64,000 nucleotides of DNA from Euglena gracilis. Its lineage: Eukaryota; Euglenida; Euglenophyceae; Euglenales. This document shows, piece after piece, positions 63,739-64,000 of the stretch; position 1 is the stretch's first letter, and each line of letters starts with the position of its first letter. The DNA lies in assembly GCA_039621445.1 (NCBI GenBank), contig CP154956.1:22052001-22116000 (forward strand). Reading direction: 5' to 3'. Under the pieces are notes generated by a model that searched no databases, had not been told where the DNA came from, and saw only the letters and a list, made by a program, of their open reading frames with translations. The translations under genes were made by a program, and so were the position numbers.

Positions 63739-64000
63739 GTGCGCGTGGCATTGCATGCGCGCCTGGCCCTGGGTCGGTTGCCCCCCGGAGGGGATTTTGT
63801 TAAAGGGGGAGGGGATTTTTGTTAAAGGGGGCGGGGGGGGGGGGGGGGGGGGCGGGGGGGGCAGCAGCCCCCCCCCCCCCCCCCCTCCCGCTAGACGACC
63901 AAGGGCACCGAAGGCGCCTGAGGCCTGTTTTGTTTACGGTGCGCGTGGCATTACATGCGCGCCTGGCCCTGGGCCAGTTACCCCCAAGAGGGGATTTTGT
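63739..64000. repeat. Direct repeat, ~199-bp spacing, continuing past window
   Basis: GGTGCGCGTGGCATTGCATG block at 63739 and again at 63938; followed in both by GGGGATTTTGT. Confidence 0.85.

Overview
The window comes from a nuclear genome of a eukaryote. It carries LTR-type and DIRS-type retroelements, spliceosomal introns with GT..AG borders, a (GA)n microsatellite and long arrays of degenerate repeats. There is no rRNA, no convincing tRNA, no CRISPR array and no operon-like gene packing. Retroelements with methyltransferase-like domains and Gly-Lys-rich Gag tails are typical of microbial algae and protists, but I cannot assign a lineage from this sequence alone. Most of the 64 kb is mobile or repetitive DNA. 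Only two loci, both on the minus strand (46.6-47.7 kb and 50.0-57.5 kb), look like ordinary intron-containing host genes.

Layout. 1-7333 (minus): a decayed retroelement with a coiled-coil Gag, a basic Gly-Lys-rich tail, a protein joining a DIRS-type Dam-like domain to a C5-cytosine-methyltransferase-like domain, and a retropepsin. At about 1.05 kb it meets a very GC-rich integrase fragment with no reverse transcriptase in between. 7.8-9.5 kb: remnant of a DIRS RT/RNase H gene, then a 19-bp minisatellite. 9.8-32.0 kb: arrays built from three recurring modules (a ~163-bp monomer, a ~200-bp monomer, and a poly(G)+hairpin module). They are interrupted by a 7.0-kb tandem duplication, each copy of which carries a Gag-protease-only LTR element. 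32.0-42.2 kb: a cluster of DIRS elements. One, at 37.14-41.74 kb, keeps the diagnostic architecture of inverted terminal repeats and an internal complementary region. It encodes Gag, RT/RNase H, a Dam-like domain and a tyrosine recombinase, with a few frameshifts. 42.2-64 kb: sparse sequence with the two host genes, more scattered array modules, short palindromic repeats and a candidate 2.3-kb terminal-inverted-repeat element inside an intron.

How the parts relate. The Gag-protease LTR elements lack RT and integrase, so they would depend on a partner element. The methyltransferase-bearing element lacks RT in the part seen. The best DIRS copy keeps all the recombinase catalytic residues but has frame lesions in its genes. 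The exon phases of the two host genes fit exactly across their predicted junctions, and their introns hold the same repeat modules as the intergenic arrays.

Strongest unexplained signals: (i) a hairpin module repeated 12 times with compensatory base changes; (ii) a 2.3-kb TIR element that contains every copy found of a TTGCGC-loop-GCGCAA hairpin family; (iii) a Dam-like plus C5-methyltransferase fusion placed between Gag and protease; (iv) a conserved in-frame UAG between Gag and protease in the duplicated LTR elements.
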